Shown: piece after piece, positions 7,277 to 15,602 of the stretch
How the letters are laid out: every line of letters begins with the position of its first letter
How positions within the stretch are numbered: position 1 is the first letter of the stretch
Origin: Streptomyces sp. MBT53
GTDB lineage: Bacteria; Actinomycetota; Actinomycetes; Streptomycetales; Streptomycetaceae
NCBI RefSeq assembly: GCF_016654115.1
Contig: NZ_JAEQAZ010000038.1
Span: 1 to 57,833 of the forward strand
Length of the DNA: 57,833 nt
Direction: 5' to 3'
Translations under genes and position numbers: made by a program
Notes under the pieces: generated by a model
Told to the model about the DNA's origin: nothing
Database searches by the model: none
Seen by the model: only the letters and a program-made list of their open reading frames with translations

Positions 7277-7951
7277 ATGAGCAGGGGAGCGTTGTTGGTC
7301 CTCGCCGACGGGCGCTTTCCCGCCGGTGGGCACGCGCACTCCGGCGGGGCGGAAGCTGCCGTCAAGGCCGGGCGGGTCACCGGGGCGGCCAGTCTCGGTG
7401 ACTTCTGCCGGGGGCGGTTGCACACGGCCGGGGTAGTGTCCGCATCGTTGGCGGCTGCGGCCGTACTCGGCGTCGATCCCGTGGAGTTGGACGCTGCGGC
7501 CGACGCGCGGACGCCCTCGCCCGCGTTGCGGACCGCTGCGCGGAAGCTCGGGCGGCAGTTGACGCGGGCCGCTCGCGCGACCTGGCCGTCCGCCGAACTC
7601 GACGCGCTGGCGCGGGAGTTCCCGAAGGGCGCGCATCAGCCCGTGGTGCTGGGGCTGGTCGCTCGGGCGGCCGGTCTGGGGGCGGAGGAAGCGGCGTACT
7701 GCGCGGCCTACGAGAGTGTGAGTGGGCCCGCGTCCGCGACGGTGCGGTTGCTGAGTCTCGATCCGTTCGACGCTACGGCGGTGCTGGCGCGGTTGGCGCC
7801 GGAGGTGGACCTTGTCGTCGATCGGGCGGTGGAGGCGGCCGGGCGTGTGGTGGATCACGGTGTCGGTGAACTGCCTTGTGCGTCTGCGCCGTTGCTGGAG
7901 ATCGGGGCGGAGGCGCATGCGGCTTGGGCTGTTCGGTTGTTCGCGTCGTAG
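7277..7951 (+). CDS. ureF: Urease accessory protein UreF
   Basis: 224 residues. Helical UreF blocks: LLVLADGRFPAGGHAHSGG at the start, GDFCRGRLHTAGVVSASL, then GAHQPVVLGLVARAAGL and the C-terminal DLVVDRAVEAAGRVVD...CASAPLLEIGAEAHA. UreF bridges UreD/UreH and UreG in the complex that delivers nickel to apo-urease. It is separated from ureG by 206 bases that hold two dispersed repeats, unlike the other tight junctions of the operon. Confidence 0.95.
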   Translation: MSRGALLVLADGRFPAGGHAHSGGAEAAVKAGRVTGAASLGDFCRGRLHTAGVVSASLAAAAVLGVDPVELDAAADARTPSPALRTAARKLGRQLTRAARATWPSAELDALAREFPKGAHQPVVLGLVARAAGLGAEEAAYCAAYESVSGPASATVRLLSLDPFDATAVLARLAPEVDLVVDRAVEAAGRVVDHGVGELPCASAPLLEIGAEAHAAWAVRLFAS

Positions 7952-7978
7952 GGGGTTTCTCGCCCCCGCCGCCCCTAC

Positions 7979-8021
7979 CCTCCCCCACTCTCGGCTTCGC
8001 TCGAGCGGGGGGACCCCCATC
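7979..8021. repeat. Dispersed GC-rich repeat, family A (copy 1)
   Basis: About 43 bp beginning CTCCCCCACTCTCGGCTTCG and ending with a GGGGGGACCCCCATC block. A nearly identical copy in the opposite orientation lies at 50719-50762, inside an acyl-CoA dehydrogenase. The two differ mainly by a six-C run versus CCCTCCC. Short repeats of this type occur between genes in many Streptomyces. It lies in the ureF-ureG gap. Confidence 0.8.
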
Positions 8022-8095
8022 GTCCCTGGGGGCTGCGCCCCCAGACCCCCGCTTCGGCCTGGACGGCCTCGTCCTCAAACGCCGGACGGGCTGGA
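8022..8095. repeat. Dispersed GC-rich repeat, family B, with hairpin
   Basis: Immediately after the family A repeat. Contains the perfect hairpin CTGGGGGC-TGC-GCCCCCAG (8026-8044), then ACCCCCGCTTCGGCCTGG and CCTCAAACGCCGGACGGGCT. From memory this block recurs in Streptomyces intergenic DNA. It lies inside the urease operon and may act as a partial terminator or a processing site between ureF and ureG. Confidence 0.65.
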
Positions 8096-8157
8096 TGGTG
8101 CCGGCCCGCGTCACAAGACCCCGTATAGCCCCGTAGAAACCCAGAAGGAGCCGCCCC

Positions 8158-8835
8158 ATGCACCTCGACCACACCCACGACGGCCCCGCCGCCGTCAGCG
8201 CCGATGCTCACCGGCCCGACGGGAATCGGCGTGCCCTCCGTATCGGGCTCGGTGGGCCCGTCGGTTCCGGTAAGACCGCTACCGTTGCCGCGCTGTGCCG
8301 GGCCCTGCGGGACGAGTTGTCCCTCGCTGTCGTCACCAACGACATCTACACCCGTGAGGACGCCGAATTCCTGTTGCGGGAGGCCGTGTTGCCGCCCGAG
8401 CGGATCACCGCCGTGGAGACGGGGGCCTGTCCGCACACGGCGATCCGGGACGACATCTCCGCCAACCTCGAAGCGGTCGAGGATCTGGAGGACGAGGTGG
8501 GGCCGCTGGATCTGATCCTCGTCGAGTCCGGTGGGGACAATCTCACCGCGACCTTCTCCAAGGGGCTCGTCGACGCACAGATCTTTGTCATCGATGTCGC
8601 CGGTGGGGACGACATCCCGCGCAAGGGCGGGCCCGGGGTCACGACCGCCGATCTGCTCGTCGTCAACAAGACCGACCTCGCGCCGTACGTGGGGTCCGAT
8701 CTCGGGCGGATGGCCGCCGATGCGAAGGCTCAGCGGGCCGAACTGCCCGTTGTCTTCCAGTCGTTGCGGACCGAGGCGGGGGTCGGGGATGTCGCCCGCT
8801 GGGTGCGGCAGCAGCTCGCCGCGTGGGCGGCGTGA
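8158..8835 (+). CDS. ureG: Urease accessory GTPase UreG
   Basis: 225 residues. P-loop GGPVGSGKT at residues 32-40, the conserved VVTNDIYTREDA block, the metal-binding Cys-Pro-His motif in ETGACPHTAIR, ESGGDNL, and the GTP-specificity NKTDLAP. The first eight residues carry three His (HLDHTHD), a short histidine-rich tail that may help bind nickel; no separate ureE is present. UreG hydrolyses GTP to drive nickel insertion. Its own ribosome site (AGAAGGAG) sits 5' of the ATG, after the repeats. Overlaps the start of ureD. Confidence 0.97.
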   Translation: MHLDHTHDGPAAVSADAHRPDGNRRALRIGLGGPVGSGKTATVAALCRALRDELSLAVVTNDIYTREDAEFLLREAVLPPERITAVETGACPHTAIRDDISANLEAVEDLEDEVGPLDLILVESGGDNLTATFSKGLVDAQIFVIDVAGGDDIPRKGGPGVTTADLLVVNKTDLAPYVGSDLGRMAADAKAQRAELPVVFQSLRTEAGVGDVARWVRQQLAAWAA

Positions 8836-9590
8836 TCGCTACCGGCGTTCGGGCCACCGCGCGGATCGTGGCCCGGGACGACGGGCGCGGCGGCACCGCG
8901 CTGCCCGTGCTGGAGGGCGACGGGCCGCTCGCGCTGCGCCGGATCCGTGCCACCGGTTCCGAGGCTCGGGTCATGCTGGTCGGGGCGATGAGCGGGCCGT
9001 TGGGAGGGGATCACTTCGGCGTCGAGGCCGACGTGGAGAGCGGGGCGCGGTTGCGGGTCGGGTCGGCCGCCGCCACCATCGCGCTGCCGGGGCAGGCGAA
9101 GGGCGAGTCGCGGTACGACGTGCGGCTCGGGGTCGGCGAGGGCGGTGAACTGGAGTGGCTGCCCGAGCAGTTGATCTCCGTGTGCGGCAGTGATCTGCGG
9201 GTCACGACCCGTGTCGACCTTGCCGGCTCCGCGCGTCTCGTGCTGCGCGAGGAGCAGGTGCTCGGGCGGGCCGGTGAGGAGCCCGGACGGCTCACCAGCC
9301 GCCTCACGCTGCGGATCGGCGGACGGACCGTACTGGACCAGGAGTTGGCCTGCGGCCCCGGAGCGCCGGGCGGCTGGGACGGGCCCGCCGTGCTCGCGGG
9401 ACATCGCGCGGTGGGTCAACTAGTCGTCGTACGGCCGGAGTTCACCCAGGAGCCGCCTGTGGCGCGGATGCTGGGGGAGTGTGCCGCGCTGGCGCCGTTG
9501 GCCGGGCCCGCCGTGCTGGTGACGGCTGTCGCGGCCGACGGGCTGAGGCTGCGGCGGGTGCTGGACGAGGCCTTGGTGTCGCTGGGATGA
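8823..9590 (+). CDS. ureD: Urease accessory protein UreD (UreH)
   Basis: 255 residues if the ATG at 8823 is used; a GTG at 8832 overlapping the ureG stop (GTGA) is an equally plausible start. Typical UreD features: LVGAMSGPLGGDHFGVEADVESGA, PEQLISVCGSDLRV and a long beta-rich body. The C-terminal portion ends with VTAVAADGLRLRRVLDEAL. UreD is the scaffold that binds apo-urease and the UreF-UreG complex. Last gene of the operon; no clear terminator hairpin follows in the 134 bases before the aminopeptidase gene. Confidence 0.93.
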   Translation: MGGVIATGVRATARIVARDDGRGGTALPVLEGDGPLALRRIRATGSEARVMLVGAMSGPLGGDHFGVEADVESGARLRVGSAAATIALPGQAKGESRYDVRLGVGEGGELEWLPEQLISVCGSDLRVTTRVDLAGSARLVLREEQVLGRAGEEPGRLTSRLTLRIGGRTVLDQELACGPGAPGGWDGPAVLAGHRAVGQLVVVRPEFTQEPPVARMLGECAALAPLAGPAVLVTAVAADGLRLRRVLDEALVSLG

Positions 9591-9724
9591 GTATCCGCTG
9601 AGCGGTACGTGGGTTTCCGCTTATCGGATTGGTAAAGAAGGTCAACAGACTCTGTCCTCAGACACCTCACAGCCGGGAGGATCCCCCGAGACCATTTCGC
9701 AACTATGTACGGGGAGGGGCCCAC

Positions 9725-11332
9725 TTGAGGTTCATCAGACCGAGGAGCCGCGTCACGGCGTTCGGCTCGGCCGGGTTCGCCGCGGCGGCTCTGATAGCCG
9801 GCGCCGTGGCGGCGCCCACGGCCAACGCGCAGACCGACCAGGCGGCGGCCCACGGACAGGACAGTGCGGCGAAGGGTGCCGCGCTCACCGCCGCCCGCGC
9901 CGCGAAGGCCGGCATCGACTGGCAGGACTGCCCCACTGCCTGGGGCTTCGCGAAGCCGGTCCAGTGCGGCTGGGTCACCGTGCCGATCGACTACACCAAG
10001 CCCAACGGCAAGAAGATCAAGCTCGCCGTCGACCGTGCGGTCAGCACCGGCACCGCGGCGGAGCGCCAGGGCGCGCTCGTCTACAACCCCGGCGGTCCCG
10101 GCGCCTCCGGCATGCGCTTCCCCCTCCGGGTCACCACCAAGAACCCGCTGTGGGTCAACACGTCCAAGGCGTACGACTTCGTGGGCTTCGACCCGCGCGG
10201 TGTCGGCCACTCGGCGCCCATCTCCTGCATCGACCCGCAGGAGTTCGTGAAGGCGCCCAAGGCAGACCCGGTACCGGACTCCACGGCCGACAAGAACGCG
10301 CAGCGCAAGCTGGCCCGTGAGTACGCGGACGGCTGCGCCGAGCGCACCGGCCGCACCATGCTCGCGCAGATGACCACGCCGAACACCGCGCGCGACCTGG
10401 ACGTCATCCGCGCCGCCCTCGGCGAGAAGAAGCTCAACTACCTGGGCGTCTCCTACGGCACCTACCTCGGCGCCGTCTACGGCACCCTGTTCCCGAGCCA
10501 TGTCCGCCGGATGATCGTCGACAGTGTCGTCAACCCGGCGCGCGACAACATCTGGTACGAGGCCAACCTCGGCCAGGACGTCGCCTTCGAGGGCCGCTGG
10601 AAGGACTGGGAGGACTGGGTCGCGAAGAACGACGCGGCCTTCCACCTGGGGACCACGCGCGACGCCGTACAGGCCAAGTGGCTGCAGCTGCGTGCCACCG
10701 CGAAGAAGAGCCCGCTCGGCGGGGTCGTCGGTCCGGCCGAGCTGCTCGGCTTCTTCCAGGGCGCCCCGTACTACGACTCCTCGTGGGTGCCGGTCGCCAC
10801 CGCGTTCAGCAAGTACGTCGCCGGTGACCCCCAGCCGCTGATCGACGCGGCCTCGCCCGACATGTCGGACACCGCGGGCAACATCAGCTCGGAGAACGGC
10901 AACGCCGTCTACACGGCCGTCGAGTGCACCGACGCCAAGTGGCCCACCAGCTGGGCGAAGTGGGACAAGGACAACACGGCGCTCAACAAGAAGTACCCGT
11001 TCCTGACCTGGGCCAACGCCTGGATGAACCTGCCGTGCGCCACCTGGCCCGTCAAGCAGCAGTCCCCGGTCGAGGTCAAGACCGGCAAGGGGCTGCCGAC
11101 GGTGCTCATCGTGCAGTCGCAGCGTGACGCCGCGACGCCGTACGAGGGCGCCGTCGTACTGCACCAGCGCTTCAAGGGCTCCCGCCTGATCACCGAGAAG
11201 GACGCGGGCTCCCACGGTGTGACCGGTCTGGTCAACCCGTGCATCAACTCCCGTGTCGACACCTACCTGTTGACCGGGAAGGTGGACAAGTCCGACGTGA
11301 CGTGCACCCCGCACGCGACGCCGGTGCCGTAG
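9725..11332 (+). CDS. tap: Secreted tripeptidyl aminopeptidase (alpha/beta hydrolase, Tap type)
   Basis: 535 residues from TTG 9725, chosen because GGGGAGGGG lies 8 bases upstream and a signal peptide follows immediately (RFIRPRSRV, then an A/G-rich hydrophobic stretch and TANAQ). An upstream in-frame GTG at 9629 would add 32 residues without a ribosome site. Serine hydrolase fold: nucleophile Ser243 in LGVSYGTYLG, acid Asp468 in SQRDAATPY, His497 in AGSHGV. The C-terminal part matches the TAP-like cap of Streptomyces tripeptidyl aminopeptidases, which remove N-terminal tripeptides from extracellular proteins. Length is close to the known S. lividans enzyme (about 537). A related prolyl aminopeptidase specificity is possible. 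Confidence 0.85.
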   Translation: MRFIRPRSRVTAFGSAGFAAAALIAGAVAAPTANAQTDQAAAHGQDSAAKGAALTAARAAKAGIDWQDCPTAWGFAKPVQCGWVTVPIDYTKPNGKKIKLAVDRAVSTGTAAERQGALVYNPGGPGASGMRFPLRVTTKNPLWVNTSKAYDFVGFDPRGVGHSAPISCIDPQEFVKAPKADPVPDSTADKNAQRKLAREYADGCAERTGRTMLAQMTTPNTARDLDVIRAALGEKKLNYLGVSYGTYLGAVYGTLFPSHVRRMIVDSVVNPARDNIWYEANLGQDVAFEGRWKDWEDWVAKNDAAFHLGTTRDAVQAKWLQLRATAKKSPLGGVVGPAELLGFFQGAPYYDSSWVPVATAFSKYVAGDPQPLIDAASPDMSDTAGNISSENGNAVYTAVECTDAKWPTSWAKWDKDNTALNKKYPFLTWANAWMNLPCATWPVKQQSPVEVKTGKGLPTVLIVQSQRDAATPYEGAVVLHQRFKGSRLITEKDAGSHGVTGLVNPCINSRVDTYLLTGKVDKSDVTCTPHATPVP

Positions 11333-11350
11333 ACATCACCCGCATGTGAC

Positions 11351-11384
11351 GAGGGGCGGTCGGTTCGCAACCGGCCGCCCCTCG
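11351..11384. terminator. Bidirectional terminator hairpin
   Basis: GAGGGGCGGTCGG pairs with CCGGCCGCCCCTC (one G-U pair) around a 7-base loop. It sits between the convergent aminopeptidase and acyltransferase genes. Confidence 0.8.
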
Positions 11385-11407
11385 GCATGTCTTCCGTGTA
11401 CGGAGTC

Positions 11408-12184
11408 TCAACTCAGCGGCAGGCGCGGGAACTTGCGTTCCTTCGCCGCGGTGGCCTCCGCGGCCTTGACGACGGCCGCGTACTGGTCGACGTACTCCTG
11501 CTCGGAGAGCATCAGGATCGCGTACATGATCTCGTCGGTGACGGCGCGCAGGATGGCCTTCTCGTTCTCCATGCCCTCGTAGCGGGAGAAGTCGAGGGGC
11601 TTGCCGAAGCGGATGGTCACCGGGTGGAGGTTCGGGATGACCTTGCCGGGCGGCTGGGCCTCGAAGGTGCCGATCATCGCGCAGGGGATGACGGGCACCC
11701 GGGCCTGCAGCGCCATGGACGCGACGCCGACCTTGCCCTTGTAGAGGCGGCCGTCGTGCGAGCGGGTGCCCTCCGGGTAGATGCCGAGCAGCTCGCCCTT
11801 GCCCAGGACGCCGAGGCCCTCGCGGATCGCGGCCTGGCCCGCCTCCTTGCCGGAGCGGTCGACCGGGATCTGGCCCGCGCTGCGGAAGAAGGTCGCCGTG
11901 AGGCGGCCCCTGATGCCGGGGCCGGTGAAGTACTCGGCCTTGGCGAGGAAGGTGATCCGGCGCTTGAGGACGGCGGGCATCAGGAAGTGGTCCGAGAACG
12001 AGAGATGGTTGCCGGCGACGATCGCCGGGCCCGATTCCGGTATGTGCTCTAGGCCCTCGATACGGGGCCGGAAGACGAGTCTGAGCAAGGGACCCAGAAT
12101 GACGTATTTCAGGAGGTAGTAGAACAAAGGGGGTCGCTCCTCACTCCGGCGGGTCGGCTCGACCGATCTGTTCTCGCAGGTCAC
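11408..12184 (-). CDS. 1-acyl-sn-glycerol-3-phosphate acyltransferase (PlsC family)
   Basis: 258 residues. PlsC acyltransferase motifs: the HX4D catalytic pair in NHLSFSDH, substrate-binding FFRSAGQIPVDRSG, and YPEGTRS, followed by VPVIPCAMIGT. An N-terminal amphipathic or membrane-associated stretch (FYYLLKYVILGPLLRLV) fits attachment to the inner face of the membrane. It would acylate lysophosphatidic acid to phosphatidic acid in phospholipid synthesis. Streptomyces carry several PlsC paralogues, so the exact acceptor is uncertain. Stands alone between two terminators. Confidence 0.9.
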   Translation of the reverse strand: MTCENRSVEPTRRSEERPPLFYYLLKYVILGPLLRLVFRPRIEGLEHIPESGPAIVAGNHLSFSDHFLMPAVLKRRITFLAKAEYFTGPGIRGRLTATFFRSAGQIPVDRSGKEAGQAAIREGLGVLGKGELLGIYPEGTRSHDGRLYKGKVGVASMALQARVPVIPCAMIGTFEAQPPGKVIPNLHPVTIRFGKPLDFSRYEGMENEKAILRAVTDEIMYAILMLSEQEYVDQYAAVVKAAEATAAKERKFPRLPLS

Positions 12185-12262
12185 CCGGCATCTCGTGGCT
12201 GCCAGTGTAGAGGCAGCCGCCCTCGCGTGGAACCGGTCGCGATCAGCCCGCCGCCGACACGG

Positions 12263-12299
12263 CCGAGGGCGGCGAGAAGGATCTCCTCGCCGCCCTCGG
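12263..12299. terminator. Terminator hairpin after the phosphoesterase gene
   Basis: Perfect 14-bp stem CCGAGGGCGGCGAG with complement CTCGCCGCCCTCGG around a 9-base loop, 32 bases downstream of the minus-strand phosphoesterase stop. Confidence 0.8.
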
Positions 12300-12330
12300 G
12301 ACGGAACAACTACCCCCGGTCCGCCGGGAG

Positions 12331-14208
12331 TTACACGGACGCGGTGCGCGCCCTGCGGCGGTACAGCGCGAACGCGGTGGTCGCACCCGCGGCGGTGACG
12401 AGCCCCGCGCCGATCGCGATCGCCGGCGTGTCGGACGCGGCCTGGCTGGCGGCGACGTTCTGCGCCTTCAGATCCTGGACGTACGCCGGGTACGGGGCCG
12501 TGGTGGCCGTCGACGAGGTCCGGGAGTAGTGCGGGATCCGCTTGACCGACTGCACCGAGCCGTTCGTGTTCAGCAGCACCTGCTTGTCGTTCGGGTGCTT
12601 GAAGTCGAACATGCCGCCCAGGGTGCCCGCCCGCTGGTCGAAGGACGCGTCACCGATCCGGCCGGTGTGCCAGTTGTCCTCGATGAACTGGGTGATCGAC
12701 GCCTGCTCGGTCGGCGTGTGGTCGATCTTGTCGACCTTGCTGTACGGCGAGATGACCAGCAGCGGCTGCCGGGTGCCGGGGCCGCAGCGGTCCGCGTAGC
12801 CGCCCTTCGCCGCCGGACCGGACTGGCAGGCCGGGCTGTCGGTGGCCTTGCCGTTCGAACCGACCGTGGAGTCCTTGGAGCCGTTGAGCACCTTGGAGGT
12901 CACGTGGTCGTACCAGCCGTCGGAGTCGTCGTAGGCGATCACGACCGCCGTCGACTTCCACTCCGGCGACTTCTGGATCGCGTTGATCTCCTTGATCAGG
13001 AAGTTCTGCTCGTCGGCCGGGTCGGAGTAGCCGGCGTGGCCGTCCTGGTACTCGGCCGCCTTCAGGAAGCTCACCGCGGGAAGGTTGTTCGCCTTCAGCG
13101 CCGCGTCGAAGTCCGTCAGGTCGTAGTTGTGGTTCGCACGCCCGTTGTGGCCGATCTCGGCGACCGACTTCGGCGCCAGGTGGTGCGGGTTCGACGTCGA
13201 CTTGTAGTACTCGAACGGCGAGTGGTGCGGGCTGTAGTCCTCGGAGGCCGCGCCGCCCACGTTGGTGTGCGTGGTGCCCCCGCACTTGGCGTAGTCACCG
13301 CTCTTGCCGTCCCACGCCGTGCTCGGCCGGAAGCCGCCCTGGAACCAACCCCAGGTCACACCCTTGTTGTTGAGCAGGTCACCGATGTTCTTGCCCTGCA
13401 TCACCGCGAGCGCGCTGGTCGCCGTGTGGTCCTTGTCCGAGCAGTCGTCGAAGGCCGGGTCGGGGTCGTTGATGACCGTGCCGACACCCTTGGCGTTCGG
13501 GGAGACCACGGCGTACGAGTCCGGAGTCGTCGTCTGCTTCGGGTTCTCGGTGCCGGAGGCCGGGTCGACGGATATGACCCCGTGCGTCTGACCGGAGATC
13601 AGGTTCAGGGCGCCGGGCGTCGAGGGGCCGAAGTTAGAGCTGAAGGAGTGGTCGTTCAGCGCGAACTGCTGGGCGTAGTTCCACATGCCCGTGACGGTGT
13701 TGCCGTCGTAGTAGTCCATCACCAGACCGGGCTCACCGAACAGGCCGGTGCACTTGTTGACCTCGGTGTTCTCGACGTACTTGTCGGCCTTGCCGCCGTC
13801 GGCCGCGTACTGCTCGGGGCCGTAGGAGTGGTTCTGGTCGCAGGTCATCACCTGCGAACTGCTCAGCCGGGTGGGCGTGTAGAGGTTCGGGTTCTTCTTC
13901 AGCAGCCCGGCGTTGAGCAGGTTGTCGGCCTTCGGCGTGTGCGCCGCGGCCTTGAACTTCGTGCCGTCCGTGTTGGCGGCCTGCGGGTAGGTGGCGAAGT
14001 AGTGGTCGAACGAGATGTTCTCGTCGTAGAGCACCACCACATGCTTGATCGGGGTGGCCGTGCGGGTGCTGCCGGAGGGCTGGTGGCCGCCGGAGTTCGC
14101 CGCCGCGGGCACGATCCCGCCCGCCGTGGCCAGCGCCGCCGCGCCGAGCAGGGCGCCCACGCGGGTCAGGCCCCGCCGCGCGCCTGGAATACTTCCTGTG
14201 CCGATCAT
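12331..14208 (-). CDS. Exported phospholipase C/acid phosphatase-family phosphoesterase with C-terminal membrane anchor
   Basis: 625 residues. The N-terminus has an Arg-Arg signal (ARRGLTRVGALLGAAALA), compatible with Tat export, and cleavage near AAANS. The catalytic domain belongs to the bacterial phosphoesterase (phospholipase C/AcpA) family: KHVVVLYDENISFDHYF near residue 55, DHSFSSNFGPSTPG, and the metal-site YDDSDGWYDHV. The C-terminus has one hydrophobic segment (IGAGLVTAAGATTAFALY) followed by RRRAR, so the enzyme is probably tethered outside the cell. Substrate may be phosphatidylcholine or phosphate monoesters; the sequence does not decide. Monocistronic by context, with a strong terminator downstream. 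Confidence 0.87.
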   Translation of the reverse strand: MIGTGSIPGARRGLTRVGALLGAAALATAGGIVPAAANSGGHQPSGSTRTATPIKHVVVLYDENISFDHYFATYPQAANTDGTKFKAAAHTPKADNLLNAGLLKKNPNLYTPTRLSSSQVMTCDQNHSYGPEQYAADGGKADKYVENTEVNKCTGLFGEPGLVMDYYDGNTVTGMWNYAQQFALNDHSFSSNFGPSTPGALNLISGQTHGVISVDPASGTENPKQTTTPDSYAVVSPNAKGVGTVINDPDPAFDDCSDKDHTATSALAVMQGKNIGDLLNNKGVTWGWFQGGFRPSTAWDGKSGDYAKCGGTTHTNVGGAASEDYSPHHSPFEYYKSTSNPHHLAPKSVAEIGHNGRANHNYDLTDFDAALKANNLPAVSFLKAAEYQDGHAGYSDPADEQNFLIKEINAIQKSPEWKSTAVVIAYDDSDGWYDHVTSKVLNGSKDSTVGSNGKATDSPACQSGPAAKGGYADRCGPGTRQPLLVISPYSKVDKIDHTPTEQASITQFIEDNWHTGRIGDASFDQRAGTLGGMFDFKHPNDKQVLLNTNGSVQSVKRIPHYSRTSSTATTAPYPAYVQDLKAQNVAASQAASDTPAIAIGAGLVTAAGATTAFALYRRRARTASV

Positions 14209-14381
14209 GCTGTCTCGCCTTCCGGGAGCACTGTTCTCGCTGCCACGCCACCCAAGGCCGTGACGCCTACGGCCGTAGCCTCGGCAATGGTGACGGCGGG
14301 GCGGGGGAGCGGCAATGACGCGAGAGCGAACGCCCGGTCAGGAAATTCTCATGGTCTGTTGGCCTGTTCTTGACCCTGCTC

Positions 14382-15602
14382 TCAGGCCAGCAGGCTGCGG
14401 CCCAGCCAGTCGGCGGTGTCACGGACCCCGGGCAGCGCGAAGAAGTAGCCACCGCCGTACGGCGAGACGTAGTCGACCAGCGGTTCACCGGCCAGCCGCT
14501 CCTGCACCTTCGCGAACTGCCGCGCCAGATCCTGCTGGTAGCAGCAGAACAGCAGTCCCATGTCGAGGTTGCCGTTGCTGTCCATGCCCCGGTCGTAGTT
14601 GTAGCCCCGGCGCAGGATGCGCTGGTCGGCGCTCTGCGTGGTGCGCGGATTGGCGAGCCGGATGTGGCTGTCGAGCGGGATCACATCGCCCTGCGGGTCC
14701 TGCGCGAAGTTCGGGGTGTCCTTCTCGTGCCGTCCGTCCAGCGGGGCGCCGGTGTCCCGGGCGCGGCCGAACATCCGCTCCTGCTCGGTGATGGAGACCC
14801 GGTCCCAGAACTCCACCAACATCCGTATCAGGCGCACGACTTGATAGCTGCCACCGGTCGTCCACGCCGGTTCGCCGCTGTCGGCCCCCACCCACACGAG
14901 GTCGTTCATCGCACGGGCGTCGGTCACCTCCGGGTTGGCGATGCCGTCCTTGAAACCGAGGTGGTTGCGCGGGGTGCCCGAGGGCCGCGGCGGGCTGATG
15001 AACCCGTCCGTCCGCCAGCGCACCTGCATGCCCCCACGCGTGTGCCGGGTGACATCGCGCAGGGCGTGCAGCACGGTGTCGGAGGTGTCGGCGCAGAACT
15101 GCACGCTCAGATCACCGTGACACCAGGCGGAGTCGAGGTCGTCGTCCGGGAAGGCGGGCATCGCGGTCAGCCGGCGCGGCACGCGCTGCGCCAGCCCGTA
15201 GCGGTCGTCGAAGAGCGAGGCGCCGACACCGACCGTGACACTCAGCCGGTCGGCCGGGAGGTCCGGGCCCAGGGTGCCGGAGTCGGCGGGCGGCGCGGTG
15301 ATGCCCAGATCCTCCGGACTGCCGCCGGAGGTCAGGAAACGCGCCCGGTCGGTCAACGTCCGCAGCAGGTCGGTGAGTTCGGCCCGGTTCTCGGCGGTCG
15401 CGTCGAAGGAGACGAACGCCGTGGCGCGCTGCGCCGGGGTGATGATCCCGGCCTGGTGGAGCCCGTGGAAGGGCACGCGCGTACTGGTCTCCGGCGTCGC
15501 GGCCGAGGCCGTACCCCGGTCGGCGGCCACCAGACCCGCACCGGCCACGGCCGCCGCGCTCGCCAGGAACCCCCGGCGGCCCACCTCGTTCACGCGCTTC
15601 AC
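14382..15602 (-). CDS. efeB: Tat-exported Dyp-type heme peroxidase (EfeB/deferrochelatase)
   Basis: 406 residues from the GTG at 15602, which overlaps the EfeO stop as GTGA. A twin-arginine signal follows (EVGRRGFLASAAAVAGAGL). Dyp peroxidase motifs: the distal GFKDGIANP (GXXDG) and proximal heme His in DSHIRLANPR, with ILRRGYNYDRGM after it. EfeB is the periplasmic or extracellular heme peroxidase of the EfeUOB ferrous-iron system and has been proposed to extract iron from heme. Translational coupling to EfeO supports this assignment. Confidence 0.94.
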   Translation of the reverse strand: MKRVNEVGRRGFLASAAAVAGAGLVAADRGTASAATPETSTRVPFHGLHQAGIITPAQRATAFVSFDATAENRAELTDLLRTLTDRARFLTSGGSPEDLGITAPPADSGTLGPDLPADRLSVTVGVGASLFDDRYGLAQRVPRRLTAMPAFPDDDLDSAWCHGDLSVQFCADTSDTVLHALRDVTRHTRGGMQVRWRTDGFISPPRPSGTPRNHLGFKDGIANPEVTDARAMNDLVWVGADSGEPAWTTGGSYQVVRLIRMLVEFWDRVSITEQERMFGRARDTGAPLDGRHEKDTPNFAQDPQGDVIPLDSHIRLANPRTTQSADQRILRRGYNYDRGMDSNGNLDMGLLFCCYQQDLARQFAKVQERLAGEPLVDYVSPYGGGYFFALPGVRDTADWLGRSLLA

